Shown here: positions 40,313 to 51,134 of the stretch, piece by piece
How the letters are laid out: each line of letters opens with the position of its first letter
How positions within the stretch are numbered: the stretch's first letter is position 1
Assembly: GCF_003010935.1 (NCBI RefSeq)
Contig: NZ_PGGN01000001.1
Coordinates: forward strand, 1,364,001-1,428,000
Direction of reading: 5' to 3'
Origin: Phyllobacterium endophyticum
Lineage (GTDB): Bacteria; Pseudomonadota; Alphaproteobacteria; Rhizobiales; Rhizobiaceae
DNA length: 64,000 nucleotides
Position numbers and translations under genes: made by a program
The notes under the pieces: model-generated
Databases searched by the model: none
What the model saw: only the letters and a program-made list of their open reading frames with translations
Told to the model about the DNA's origin: nothing

Positions 40313-43213
40313 CTAGGATGCCTTCGATTGCTGGAACTGTTCGCGCAGCAGTTTAGTGGCAACGTCGAGAGTCAATGGCGGGCTGAACATGAAACTTTGT
40401 GCATACTCGCAGCCCATCTGACGGAGTTGCAGAGCATCGCTTTCGTTCTCGATGCCTTCCGTTACAACGGACAGGCCGAGATCATGGGCCATACTGATCA
40501 TCGAACGCAGCAACGTTACCTTTTGTGGCTGGTCGGCCTTTAGGAATGAACGGTCGATCTTGATCATGTCGAACGGGAACGAGGTGAGGTAGGAGAGGGA
40601 GGAATATCCTGTTCCGAAATCATCAAGGGAAACACCGACACCCATGGCCCTGATGCTGGAGAGCACGTAATTGGAGCGCTCGGGATTCTCCATCATCAAC
40701 GACTCCGTCAGTTCGAGTTTTAGGCTCGCGGGATCGATCTGTGTTTGCAGCAGCACCGACCTTACGTCATCTATCAAATCCTGACGGATCAACTGACCGC
40801 TGGAAATGTTGACCGATACGAAAAGCGGCGAAGCTCCAAGATTGCGCTGCCAGGTGACGAGATCCTCCGCTGCGCGCTGCATGGCAAACAGACCTAGTTG
40901 CACGATCAGCCCGGAGCTTTCTGCAATCGGAATGAACTCCGAAGGTGGAATGGAACCGCGGCGCGGATGATCCCAGCGCATCAAAGCCTCGAATCCGGCG
41001 ATGCTGTTGTCTTCCAGTCGGACGATTGGCTGATATGCCATGTGGATCTCGCGGCGTTCGAGGGCGCGGCGCAAATCCGATTCCAGCTGGAGCCGGTCGC
41101 TGCCAACGGCGCGGAAGGCGGGCCGGAACGGCTCGATGCGGTCGCCGCCAAATCGTTTGGCCTGGAACATTGCCAATTCTGCATCCTTGACCAGGTCCTC
41201 TGGTGAGGCGGCGCTGCCGCTCGTCCATGTAATCAGGCCTAGCGATGCAGTCAGGACAATTTCGCGCTTGGAGAAGGCAATGGGGGCACGAATAGCTTGC
41301 TTCACCGCTTCAGCGAATGCAGCAATCTTGGCAGGTTCGCTCTCGGAAACCAGAATGAGACCAAACTGATCCGCTGACAGCCGACTGAGTGTATCCTGCG
41401 GCCGCAACAGGCGATGCAGGCGGCGTGAGATGGTCAGAAGGAACGTGTCGCCAGCAGACATGCCGAGGCCGTCATTGACCTGTTTGAAGCGGTCAATGTC
41501 GATTATGAAAACAGTCGGGCGAATCTTGCTTTCGGTCTGCGCCATGGTGATGACGGAGCCCAGGCGATCAAGGAAAAGCTCGCGGTTAGGAAGGCCCGTC
41601 AGATTGTCATGAACAGCGTCGTGAAGAAGACGCTCTTCGGCCTTCTTTTGTTCGGTCACATCAATCAGCGTACCGACACAACGGACGATTTCGCCGTCCG
41701 ATCCTATTACAGGCCGCGCCTTTAGTGAGTACCAGTAATAGTGACCATCATTGGCCCTTAGCCGGAATGTTTGCGAAATTCGGCCGCGTCTATTCTCCAG
41801 GATAACGTCTAGCGTCGTGCGAAAACGATCGCGGTCATCGGCGTGCAAGCTCGGCAGCCAGTTGCGGACTGCTCCGTGCAGCGAACTGGCAGAGGCTCCA
41901 AGAAAGTTGGTGAGGTCCGGAGTGGTGACTACGCGATCTCGCGGCACATCCCAGTCCCAGACGATGTCGCCGGACCCGATAATTGCGAGCGCTTGGCGCT
42001 CCACGTCCGAGAACAGGCCCTGTTGCAGCGCGCCACCGGAAAACGCGTGCTGCATGACAGTGAAGCCAATCAGGAGAACGATGAGAACGAGCCCTCCCGC
42101 AAGCGCTGGCTGGATAATATCATTGGCGAGAATTCCGGAAACGGTGAGCCAACTGCCCATCAACCATACGAGCAAAAGTATCCACGTCGGTATCAACATG
42201 ATCGCGCGATCATAGCTGCGGAACGAGAAGAAACCGATCAGAACGATGCCGGAAATGATTGTCAGCGCGAAGGAGAAACGGGCGATACCGGCGGCAATCG
42301 GTGGATCGAAGATTGCGACCCCAGAGACGATGCCCAGCCCGAGAATCCAGGTCAGAGCACCATAGCTGAAATTATCGTGCCAGCGGTTGAGATTGAGATA
42401 GGTGAAGAGGAAGATCACCAGCGTGGCTGCCAAAGCCACCTCGGTTCCAGCGCGCCACATTTGTTCGTTGCCAGGCGTTATCTCTATCAGTTTGTTCCAA
42501 AAGCCGAAATCGACGCAGATGTAAGCGAGCACCGCCCATGCCAATGCGGCCGTTGCGGGAAAAAGCGAGGTGCCCTTGACGACGAACAGAATGGTAAGAA
42601 ACAGCGCCAGCAGGCCGGCAATGCCGAGCAGAATGCCACGGTACAGGGTATAGGAATTGACCGTGTCCTTGTAAGCGTTGGGCTCCCAGACATAGACCTG
42701 CGGCAGGTTGGGCGAAGCGAGTTCGGCAACCAGGGTGATCACCGCTCCTGGATTGAGTGTGATCAAGAAAATATCGGCATCCTCGCTCGCCTGCCGGTCC
42801 AGCGCGAACCCTTCACTCGGTGTGATGGCCGCAATTCGGGTTGAACCGAGATCCGGCCAGATAAAACCGGAGCCGACCAGTCGGAAATGCGGCGCGACAA
42901 TCAACCGGTCGATCTGCTCGTCCGTCGGATTGGCGAGAGCGAAAGCCGCCCAGTCTCCGGTCGAGCGTTTGTCATTCGCAGGCACCTCGATGCGCCTGAC
43001 GATCCCGTTAGTGCCGGGTGCGGTGGAAACCTGGAAGGTTTCGCCCTGGTTCCGGTAGACCTCGACGGCTTTGGAAAGATCGAGCGCCGTGCTTTCCTTG
43101 GTGATTTTGATCGTCTCGAATGCACTTGCTGCCGACTGCATGGAAATCAGCACAATGACGAGCGCAAAAATCCGCGATAAGCCTTTCAGCATTCGTCCCG
43201 TCGATAATCCCAC
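40313..43213 (-). CDS. Membrane GGDEF/EAL protein with a degenerate GGDEF site (predicted c-di-GMP phosphodiesterase)
   Basis: The 966-residue protein has a signal peptide, a periplasmic sensor domain (about 30-185), seven membrane helices (about 190-395, 7TMR-DISM-like), a PAS domain with PAC (about 405-530), a GGDEF domain (about 535-700) and an EAL domain (about 710-955). The GGDEF motif reads SADQF (613-617), so cyclase activity is unlikely, but the RxxD inhibitory site (RPQD, 604-607) is kept at the correct 5-residue spacing. The EAL domain keeps GFEALMRWDHP, LELTESLMME and LDDFGTGYSSL, so it should cleave c-di-GMP. Start is GTG at 43213 with AAAGG eight nt upstream. It ends the thrC operon. 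Confidence 0.92.
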   Translation of the reverse strand: MGLSTGRMLKGLSRIFALVIVLISMQSAASAFETIKITKESTALDLSKAVEVYRNQGETFQVSTAPGTNGIVRRIEVPANDKRSTGDWAAFALANPTDEQIDRLIVAPHFRLVGSGFIWPDLGSTRIAAITPSEGFALDRQASEDADIFLITLNPGAVITLVAELASPNLPQVYVWEPNAYKDTVNSYTLYRGILLGIAGLLALFLTILFVVKGTSLFPATAALAWAVLAYICVDFGFWNKLIEITPGNEQMWRAGTEVALAATLVIFLFTYLNLNRWHDNFSYGALTWILGLGIVSGVAIFDPPIAAGIARFSFALTIISGIVLIGFFSFRSYDRAIMLIPTWILLLVWLMGSWLTVSGILANDIIQPALAGGLVLIVLLIGFTVMQHAFSGGALQQGLFSDVERQALAIIGSGDIVWDWDVPRDRVVTTPDLTNFLGASASSLHGAVRNWLPSLHADDRDRFRTTLDVILENRRGRISQTFRLRANDGHYYWYSLKARPVIGSDGEIVRCVGTLIDVTEQKKAEERLLHDAVHDNLTGLPNRELFLDRLGSVITMAQTESKIRPTVFIIDIDRFKQVNDGLGMSAGDTFLLTISRRLHRLLRPQDTLSRLSADQFGLILVSESEPAKIAAFAEAVKQAIRAPIAFSKREIVLTASLGLITWTSGSAASPEDLVKDAELAMFQAKRFGGDRIEPFRPAFRAVGSDRLQLESDLRRALERREIHMAYQPIVRLEDNSIAGFEALMRWDHPRRGSIPPSEFIPIAESSGLIVQLGLFAMQRAAEDLVTWQRNLGASPLFVSVNISSGQLIRQDLIDDVRSVLLQTQIDPASLKLELTESLMMENPERSNYVLSSIRAMGVGVSLDDFGTGYSSLSYLTSFPFDMIKIDRSFLKADQPQKVTLLRSMISMAHDLGLSVVTEGIENESDALQLRQMGCEYAQSFMFSPPLTLDVATKLLREQFQQSKAS

Positions 43214-43228
43214 CGATACAACCTTTAT

Positions 43229-43813
43229 TCACTTGCGCCGCAAATCGTCTTCGATCATCGAGAAGAGCAGATGATCTTGCCACGTACCATTTATCTTAAG
43301 GTAGGAGCGTAGCAGTCCTTCCCTCTGAAATCCGGCTTTTTCGAGAAGCCGGATTGATCTTTCATTACTCGGGATACAGGCAGCCTCCAGCCGGTGCAAC
43401 CGTACCTTGGTAAAAGCGTAGGGTATGAGCAGTTTCAGCGCTTCATGCATGAAACCCTGTCCGGCAAAGGGTTCGCCGATCCAGTACCCGATCATGCCAT
43501 TCTGCCCGACGCCGCGGCGGATATTGCCGAGCGTGATACCGCCAAGCAGGCGCGAATCCTTATTGCGGAAAAGAAAGAAGGGATGCGCCGTTCCAGCTGC
43601 CGCTTCTTCGTCATAGTGACGGATTCTATGCCTGAAGGCTCCTCGCTCCAGATCGTCGGCCGCCCATAGAGGTTCCCACGGCGAGAGGAACTCCCGGCTC
43701 TGTGCACGCAGGCTTGACCATGCGCGGTAATCGGAAAGTTGCGGGGGACGCAAATAGAGCCGCTCGCCCTGCAGGGGCGGCGCAGCGCTTTTCAGGAAGG
43801 GCAGGGCGATCAT
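43229..43813 (-). CDS. GNAT-family N-acetyltransferase (RimJ/RimL-like)
   Basis: The 194-residue protein has the GNAT acetyl-CoA loop in IGEPFAGQGFMHEALKLL and the RimJ/RimL-type end KVRLHRLEAACIPSNERSIR in part, with LLEKAGFQREGLLR. RimJ-like enzymes acetylate ribosomal protein N-termini or other amines; the substrate is not known. It lies 20 bp after the M16 peptidase gene and 15 bp before the GGDEF/EAL gene on the minus strand, within one operon. Confidence 0.9.
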   Translation of the reverse strand: MIALPFLKSAAPPLQGERLYLRPPQLSDYRAWSSLRAQSREFLSPWEPLWAADDLERGAFRHRIRHYDEEAAAGTAHPFFLFRNKDSRLLGGITLGNIRRGVGQNGMIGYWIGEPFAGQGFMHEALKLLIPYAFTKVRLHRLEAACIPSNERSIRLLEKAGFQREGLLRSYLKINGTWQDHLLFSMIEDDLRRK

Positions 43814-43833
43814 GGCCTTCGAGGCTCTAGCCG

Positions 43834-45129
43834 TCAGACCGCGATTTTTCGGGGACTTGCTGTTGCAGTAGTAAGCCCCTGGCGGACGTCGGCGAATTTC
43901 ATCAGCGAACCGACCGGACCCACGGCGGCTACGGTCGGCGTTGTATCCAGGAAGAGGCGGCCCGCAAGATCCGTAAGACGCTCAGTGGTAATCTTCGACA
44001 AACGCTCGACGAGTTCCTCAGTCGAGACTGCATGCCCGTAGAGCAGCATCTGTCGCGCAATTTGCCCGGCCCTGCTAGCGGCACTCTCATGCGACATCAA
44101 GAGACTGGCTCGATATTGAGCACGTGCGCGGTTCAACTCTTCCTGACTTATGTTCCGGGCAGCTTCGTGCAACTCATTGAGAATGACAGGGACGAGCTTC
44201 TTAAGATGGTTGCGACCGGTTGCGGCATGAATCCCAAAAATGCCGGTATCGGAGAAACCCCAATGGAAGGCATAGACGGAATAACACAGACCACGCTTTT
44301 CGCGTACTTCCTGAAAAAGCCGGGAGGACATGCCGCCGCCAAGGATCATGGCGAGCAGCTGCGATGCGTAGAAGTCGCGGACGTGATAAGCGCGTCCTTC
44401 AAAGCCGATCACCACTTGCGCGTCCATCAAGTCACGTTGCTCGCGGAAATCGCCGCCAACATATTGCGAGAGATCTGGTTCCGGTGCGGTTGATTTGGAG
44501 CGGAAGGAACCGAGACGTTTTTCGACTTCCCGCACGAATTCATCGTGTCTCACACCGCCAGCTGCAACAACGACCATGCGCTCGGCGCTATATTGCTCAT
44601 CCATATAGCCGCGAAGGTCCGCGGAAGAGAACGATTGTACGGTTTCCGGTGTACCAAGGATCGTTCGGCCGATGGTCTGCTCTTGGAACGCCGCTTCGGT
44701 GAAGCGGTCGAAGACGACATCATCGGGCGTGTCGTGCGCTGCTCCGATTTCCTGCATCACGACGTTCTTTTCGCGCTCCAGCTCGTCCGCATCGAACTTT
44801 GAACTGGTCATGATGTCGGTAAGGATATCGATAGCCAGAGGCATGTCATCGCGCAGCACACGAGCGTAGTACGACGTTGTCTCGACACTGGTGGCGGCAT
44901 TGATCTCACCGCCTACATCTTCGATATCGGCTGCGATTTTCCACGCAGAACGATTTTCGGTCCCTTTGAACGCCATATGCTCGAGGAGATGAGCTATACC
45001 GTGTTGGTTCTTCGCCTCATTTCGCGATCCCGCCTTGACCCAGACGCCAAGGGCTACACTCTCCACATGCGGCATTGTCTCTGTCGCAATCGTCAAACCG
45101 TTGGAGAGGCGACTGATTTCAACGCCCAT
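43834..45129 (-). CDS. M16-family zinc metallopeptidase (mitochondrial processing peptidase-like)
   Basis: The 431-residue protein has the inverted zinc motif GIAHLLEHMAFKGTENR (H-x-x-E-H), the third-ligand Glu in the AADIEDVGGEINAATSVETT region, and the second-half REKRGLCYSVYAF. It resembles the beta subunit of mitochondrial processing peptidase and rhizobial PepR-type proteins. It should degrade short peptides. Its ATG follows the thrC TGA with no gap and has AAGGAG 7 nt upstream, so it is coupled to thrC, a very common pairing in alphaproteobacteria. Confidence 0.94.
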   Translation of the reverse strand: MGVEISRLSNGLTIATETMPHVESVALGVWVKAGSRNEAKNQHGIAHLLEHMAFKGTENRSAWKIAADIEDVGGEINAATSVETTSYYARVLRDDMPLAIDILTDIMTSSKFDADELEREKNVVMQEIGAAHDTPDDVVFDRFTEAAFQEQTIGRTILGTPETVQSFSSADLRGYMDEQYSAERMVVVAAGGVRHDEFVREVEKRLGSFRSKSTAPEPDLSQYVGGDFREQRDLMDAQVVIGFEGRAYHVRDFYASQLLAMILGGGMSSRLFQEVREKRGLCYSVYAFHWGFSDTGIFGIHAATGRNHLKKLVPVILNELHEAARNISQEELNRARAQYRASLLMSHESAASRAGQIARQMLLYGHAVSTEELVERLSKITTERLTDLAGRLFLDTTPTVAAVGPVGSLMKFADVRQGLTTATASPRKIAV

Positions 45130-46536
45130 TCAATGCTCCTTACCCGCCGCTCTTGAATGTCGGCGGACATACTCTTCCACACTTTTAAGGTCGTTGGGAA
45201 GTACCGTGTACTGTTCTTTTCGTTGCATGAGATCACCCAGCCATAGGGGAAGAGCAGGACGAATACCGCTTGCAGCCTCGACTGCATCGGGAAACTTTGC
45301 CGGATGTGCTGTGGCGAGTACCACGCTTGGGGTTTCCTTCCCGGCCTTCTCCCGAGCGATTTTCAAACCGATTGCCGAATGTGGATCAAGCAGATAACCC
45401 GATTGCTTCAATACATTTGCAATCGCCTGGTCTGTTTCAGCTGTCGTGGAGCTCCCCGCATCGAACTCGGCACGGATTGCAGCAAGCACAGTGTCGGCAA
45501 TCGTAAAGCTGCCTGATTGGTTCAAACCGCTCATCAATCGCCGGACCGCGGCGGCATCCCTGCCATGCGCTTCGAAGAGCAGGCGTTCGAAATTGGAAGA
45601 AACCTGTATGTCCATCGAAGGTGATGTTGTGTGTAACACGCCGCGAGTTTCATAGATCCCGGTTTCGATCGTTCGGGACAAAATATCGTTATCATTGGTC
45701 GCGATCACCAAACGATCGATCGGAAGGCCCATGCGTTTTGCGACGTAGCCTGCGAAAATATCGCCGAAGTTGCCCGTCGGAACGGTGAAAGAGATCGGCC
45801 GCTCAGGGCTCCCGAGCGACACCGCAGCCGTGAAATAGTAGACGATCTGCGGCATGATCCTTGCCCAGTTGATTGAATTCACGCCGGACAAAGAAAGGGA
45901 ATCACGGAAGACAAGATCGTTGAACATGCCTTTGACCAGGGACTGGCAATCGTCGAAATTCCCGTCAATGGCCAGTGCGTGGACATTCGCTGCCGCCGAT
46001 GTCGTCATCTGTCGCTGCTGTACCTGCGAAACGCGATTATGCGGAAACAGGATAAAGATATCGGTGCGGTCGCGGTTGGCAAATGCTTCGATTGCCGCGC
46101 CCCCCGTGTCACCGGAAGTGGCTCCAACAATCGTAGCACGCTCATTGCGCTCGGAAAGGATGCGGTCCATCAGTCGCGCCAGCAACTGCATGGCGACATC
46201 CTTGAAGGCGAGGGTCGGGCCATGAAAGAGTTCAAGTACAAACTCGTTATGCCCTGTCTGGACCAAGGGGCAGACCGCTTCGTGACGGAAAGTACCGTAG
46301 GCTTCATGTACCATCTCTTCGAAATCAGCTTGATCCAGATCGCCGGTAACGAAGGGCGTCAGCACCTCAATGGCAACTTCCGCGTAGCTCTTGCCACGCA
46401 TGGAGCGGATTTCGGCTGGCGAAAACTGTGGAAATTGCTCCGGAAGATAAAGCCCGCCATCGCGCGCAAGGCCGGACAAAAGCGCATCGGAAAAGCCTAG
46501 AACCGGCGCCTCTCCACGGGTACTCACATATTTCAT
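45130..46536 (-). CDS. thrC: Threonine synthase
   Basis: The 468-residue PLP enzyme converts O-phosphohomoserine to threonine. It starts MKYVSTRGEAPVLGFSDALL, with the PLP lysine in GPTLAFKDVAMQLL, and has TIVGATSGDTGGAAIEAF in part, VPTGNFGDIFAGYVAKRMGL in part, and STSHPAK-type sequence as LATAHPAKFPDAVE at the end. The frame is open 34 codons upstream, but the ATG at 46536 begins the conserved region with GAGGCGAGCGAG in front. It heads the operon thrC-M16-GNAT-GGDEF/EAL. Confidence 0.96.
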   Translation of the reverse strand: MKYVSTRGEAPVLGFSDALLSGLARDGGLYLPEQFPQFSPAEIRSMRGKSYAEVAIEVLTPFVTGDLDQADFEEMVHEAYGTFRHEAVCPLVQTGHNEFVLELFHGPTLAFKDVAMQLLARLMDRILSERNERATIVGATSGDTGGAAIEAFANRDRTDIFILFPHNRVSQVQQRQMTTSAAANVHALAIDGNFDDCQSLVKGMFNDLVFRDSLSLSGVNSINWARIMPQIVYYFTAAVSLGSPERPISFTVPTGNFGDIFAGYVAKRMGLPIDRLVIATNDNDILSRTIETGIYETRGVLHTTSPSMDIQVSSNFERLLFEAHGRDAAAVRRLMSGLNQSGSFTIADTVLAAIRAEFDAGSSTTAETDQAIANVLKQSGYLLDPHSAIGLKIAREKAGKETPSVVLATAHPAKFPDAVEAASGIRPALPLWLGDLMQRKEQYTVLPNDLKSVEEYVRRHSRAAGKEH

Positions 46537-46679
46537 CTCGCTCGCCTCATGTTTTCGCTGGAATGTGCGGTCGCAACCCTTGTCAAAAAAGGCCGCAATG
46601 CCCGGTCGCATTATTTCCCTACCGTTGGTATAGAACACGCTCGTTCGTCAAGGTTCGTTCTTCAAGGAAAGTTCAGTTC

Positions 46680-47291
46680 ATGAAGTCAGAAGCACAAAAA
46701 TCTCTGCCCTTCTATCAACTTTGCGCCCCTATCTGCGCAATGATTTTTGCTCTGGGTCTTGCCGGTTGCTCCACCAGCGGGAGTAACGCAGACGATCCGA
46801 ACAGCGAGCGAGCGCAACAGACTGCGGAAGCACAAAAACGTATAACAGCATCTGAACTGACTGCGTTCTGTCCTACCGTGACGATCCGCGAGGGTACCTC
46901 CGTCCTGACAAGCTACGGCAAAGCCGACAAGACGCCCGAGAACCTCGTTTTTCAGGCCTCGATCTCCAACCAGACCCGTTCATGTCAGTCTAACGATACG
47001 ACCATGACCATGAATGTAGCCGTTGCAGGCAAGATCGTTCCCGGTCCAAAGTTCGCGCCTGGCACGATCACTGTGCCCATTCGTGTCGCAGTCATCCAGG
47101 GCACCGATGTTCTTTATTCCACCTTACACAAACAGGCTGTTTCGGCCAGTGATGCGAACGCTGCGACACAGTTCGTTTTTAACGATTCCGCTGTGAGCTT
47201 CCCCAAACCCACAGCACAAAATATTCAGGTGTTCATCGGATTTGATGAAGGCCCGGAAACGGCGTCCAAGGGCAAATCGAAGCCCAAGTGA
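46680..47291 (+). CDS. Envelope lipoprotein of unknown function
   Basis: The 203-residue protein has a signal peptide with lipobox LAGC (ALGLAGCSTSG, Cys about residue 30), a short Ser/Asn/Asp-rich linker, and a beta-rich domain containing TAFCPTVTIREGTSVLTSYG, FQASISNQTRSC and TITVPIRVAVIQGTDVLYS in part, with two conserved-looking cysteines that may pair. AGGAAAG lies eight nt before the ATG at 46680. The frame is open far upstream into thrC sequence, but this is not used. I do not recognise a named family beyond rhizobial hypothetical lipoproteins. Confidence 0.78.
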   Translation: MKSEAQKSLPFYQLCAPICAMIFALGLAGCSTSGSNADDPNSERAQQTAEAQKRITASELTAFCPTVTIREGTSVLTSYGKADKTPENLVFQASISNQTRSCQSNDTTMTMNVAVAGKIVPGPKFAPGTITVPIRVAVIQGTDVLYSTLHKQAVSASDANAATQFVFNDSAVSFPKPTAQNIQVFIGFDEGPETASKGKSKPK

Positions 47292-47294
47292 GGC

Positions 47295-47314
47295 TGGCTG
47301 GCTCACGCCAGCCA
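47295..47314. terminator. Hairpin between the convergent lipoprotein and HAD genes
   Basis: TGGCTGGC and GCCAGCCA form a perfect 8-bp stem with a TCAC loop, starting 4 bp after the lipoprotein stop. The plus strand continues TTCAGCTCTTTGCTTC, a loose T-rich tail. It could serve both genes. Confidence 0.55.
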
Positions 47315-47328
47315 TTCAGCTCTTTGCT

Positions 47329-48015
47329 TCAGACCGCTTCGGACCAAACGGACATCGCCTCGATGACGGCTGGCAGATCGCGATGACGGCTGATCACCGT
47401 CTCTGCTCCGGCATCGGTGAGCTTGTCCGCGTGTCCCGGATAAGTGTGGGCGCCGCCTGTAAAACCGATCACCCGCATACCGGCAGCTCGGGCAGCGTGG
47501 ACGCCATGGCTTGAGTCTTCGATGACAATGCAGCGGGCTGGGTCTACATCGAATTGCTTTGCTGCAAAAAGGTAAACGTCTGGAGCTGGCTTTGGCTTTT
47601 GTGCTCCGACCTCGCGCGCTGAGAAAATATGCGGTGCAAAGAGATCGTAGAGCGTGCTTTGCTCAAGCATCATCTTCAATGAAGAACTGATCGAGTTCGA
47701 AGCGATGCATTTGGGATAAGTCAAGGCGGCGATCACTTGTTCGGCGCCCTCGATCACGTTGAGCTCGTCACGCAATTTGTGGTCCATCTGCCGCGCAGAC
47801 TCCTCGATCAGGGAGGCAGAGATCGGGATGCCAGACTCTTTTTCTACTTGAAGCAGAATATCCGTCCAGGTCAGGCCAGCAAAACGCTCTGCAATATCCT
47901 CCGGCTCGATAGGATAACCGGACTGCGTCAGAAGTTCAGATTCCACTTGCGCAGCAAGAACTTCAGAGTCGACGAGCACGCCGTCGCAGTCGAAAATAAT
48001 CAGTTGGGGTTCCAT
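47329..48015 (-). CDS. HAD-superfamily phosphatase (phosphoglycolate phosphatase/beta-phosphoglucomutase-like)
   Basis: The 228-residue protein has HAD motif I IIFDCDGVLVDSE (both Asp), motif II CIASNSISSSLK, motif III lysine in GAQKPKPAPDVYLFAA, and motif IV IVIEDSSHGVHAARAAGMRV in part. The helical cap after motif I places it in subclass I with phosphoglycolate phosphatase and beta-phosphoglucomutase relatives. The substrate cannot be assigned. It is divergent from ccrM across 205 bp. Confidence 0.9.
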   Translation of the reverse strand: MEPQLIIFDCDGVLVDSEVLAAQVESELLTQSGYPIEPEDIAERFAGLTWTDILLQVEKESGIPISASLIEESARQMDHKLRDELNVIEGAEQVIAALTYPKCIASNSISSSLKMMLEQSTLYDLFAPHIFSAREVGAQKPKPAPDVYLFAAKQFDVDPARCIVIEDSSHGVHAARAAGMRVIGFTGGAHTYPGHADKLTDAGAETVISRHRDLPAVIEAMSVWSEAV

Positions 48016-48019
48016 TTAG

Positions 48020-49354
<1,335 letters not shown>

Positions 49355-49363
49355 ACTCCAGGA

Positions 49364-49975
49364 TCAGACGCGAATTCCGAGGTTACCAAGATCGGACTTG
49401 AGCGTTTCCGGATCAATGAATCGTATCGACTGCCAACCGGCCGCCTGAGCGCCGGCAACGTTCTTCGGGCTGTCGTCGATGAAAAGCGTTGCGGATGGTT
49501 CAAGACCGAAGGTGGCGACGTGGTGGTCGTAGATCGCCTTATCCGGCTTGAGCAGGCCGACATCCCCCGAAATCGTAACGCCGCGGCTCTCGGTCAGAAA
49601 CGGGTAGCGCTCCCAAGCCTCCCGTAACGTATCCGAGGCGAAGTTGGTAAGCATCGTGACGTCCTGCCCGTCGGCAATCAGCTTGCGCATTATCTCAACG
49701 CTTCCATCGATAGAATGGGGAACCATCATGTGCCAGTTCCGGCGGAATGCGCGTATGTGATGTTCGCGGTCAGGAAAATCTGCAATGAGCAGCGCTTCCG
49801 CCTCCGCCCAATTCCGTCCGCGGTCTTGCTCGATGTTCCAATCATGGGTGCAGACATTGTCGAAGAACCACTTGCGCTCGGTGGCATCCGGAATGATATC
49901 CCGGAACGCTGCGTCCGGATCATAGTGGATAAGAACCATGCCGATGTCGAAAACGATATGCTTGACCTGTGTCAT
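49364..49975 (-). CDS. HAD-superfamily hydrolase (YihX-like)
   Basis: The 203-residue protein has motif I IVFDIGMVLIHYDPD, in which the usual second Asp is replaced by Gly as in YihX-type (glucose-1-phosphatase-like) HADs, VTMLTNFASDTL (motif II), GLLKPDKAIYDHH (motif III Lys) and TLFIDDSPKNVAGAQAAGW (motif IV) in part. Whether it hydrolyses a sugar phosphate is not shown. Its ATG overlaps the mutY stop by 4 bp (ATGA on the minus strand), so it is coupled to mutY. Confidence 0.88.
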   Translation of the reverse strand: MTQVKHIVFDIGMVLIHYDPDAAFRDIIPDATERKWFFDNVCTHDWNIEQDRGRNWAEAEALLIADFPDREHHIRAFRRNWHMMVPHSIDGSVEIMRKLIADGQDVTMLTNFASDTLREAWERYPFLTESRGVTISGDVGLLKPDKAIYDHHVATFGLEPSATLFIDDSPKNVAGAQAAGWQSIRFIDPETLKSDLGNLGIRV

Positions 49976-51048
49976 CCTGCTTTTCTTCTCCTGGCGAACG
50001 CATCTGGAACGGCGGCTGCAATGGCCTTTTTCATGACCGTGGGCAAGGCTTCATCTCCCAGATTTGCGACTTTCACCCACCAGCCACCTGATACATGCGC
50101 TTTCTCTACCTCATCGGCCTTGTAGATATTAAGACGCAGTTCGAAATGGGTGAACACATGGCTGATACTGCCGGCGGCAATCCAGTTTGCCGCAAAAGGA
50201 GCAGCATCCAGCCCTGTTTCCCCGTCGACGCGTGCCGTCCATTGCGTCGTTGGAACTTCCGACATGCCCCCGAGCAGGCCTGTTTCAACACGGCTGCGAA
50301 GGTGAATCTCATCATCGGCAAGTGCAACGAAAGCCGCACCGACTCGAATGGGCTTCTCTTTTTTGGGCGCCTTCACCGGAAATAACTCCGGGTCGGTGCT
50401 TTGTAGCGCCTGACAATTGTCATTCAAGGGGCATATAGCGCATGCAGGCCGTCTTGGAGTACAGATCGTTGCGCCTAAATCCATCATTGCCTGCGCAAAA
50501 TCCCCTGATCTCTCCTGAGGTGTAAGCGCCTGCATACGCATGCGGATTTCAGTTTTTGCAAGTGGTAGGGGCGTAGCGATAGCATAAAGCCGCGTTACGA
50601 CGCGCTCCACATTACCGTCGACAACCGCTGCCGGCACATCAAACGCGATCGAGGCAATTGCGGCCGCCGTGTAGTCCCCGATCCCCGGGAGGGATTTAAG
50701 GCCGGGAAGATCGGACGGAAAGCGTCCGCCGTGCTCTGAAACGATGATATCGGCACATTTTTTCAGATTTCGCGCGCGTGAGTAATAACCAAGGCCGGCC
50801 CAGGCGCGCAGGACGTCGTCCTGACTGGCTGCCCCGAGATCGCCAACCGTTGGCCACCGCTTGGTGAAGGCAAGGAAGTAGGATTTGACGGCTTCTACCG
50901 TGGTCTGCTGCAACATGATCTCGGAGAGCCAGATGCGGTAGGGATCAATCGGTGCACCCAAGCGGCGCTCGCGCGGCGAAATGCGCCATGGTAGAGTTCT
51001 GTGATAAGAATCATACCAGACGAGCGAGCGGGCGGTTATTGGTTGCAT
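49972..51048 (-). CDS. mutY: A/G-specific adenine glycosylase
   Basis: The 358-residue DNA repair enzyme removes adenine mispaired with 8-oxoguanine. It has PYRIWLSEIMLQQTTVEAV, the HhH motif LKSLPGIGDYTAAAIAS, the catalytic Asp in AAVVDGNVERVVTR, and a [4Fe-4S] cluster motif CTPRRPACAICPLNDNC with the exact C-x6-C-x2-C-x5-C spacing. The C-terminal third is the NUDIX-like 8-oxoG-recognising domain. A TTG three codons upstream (51057) is open, but the ATG at 51048 has GGAA nearby and is preferred. Its stop overlaps the start of the YihX-like gene. Confidence 0.95.
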   Translation of the reverse strand: MQPITARSLVWYDSYHRTLPWRISPRERRLGAPIDPYRIWLSEIMLQQTTVEAVKSYFLAFTKRWPTVGDLGAASQDDVLRAWAGLGYYSRARNLKKCADIIVSEHGGRFPSDLPGLKSLPGIGDYTAAAIASIAFDVPAAVVDGNVERVVTRLYAIATPLPLAKTEIRMRMQALTPQERSGDFAQAMMDLGATICTPRRPACAICPLNDNCQALQSTDPELFPVKAPKKEKPIRVGAAFVALADDEIHLRSRVETGLLGGMSEVPTTQWTARVDGETGLDAAPFAANWIAAGSISHVFTHFELRLNIYKADEVEKAHVSGGWWVKVANLGDEALPTVMKKAIAAAVPDAFARRRKAG

Positions 51049-51134
51049 CAGTTCCAAACTACGCTACACGGGTCTCTGTCGGGGTGTTACAAATCGGTTG
51101 CCAGCATGAATGTCATATTCCTCCGGAAATTTAA

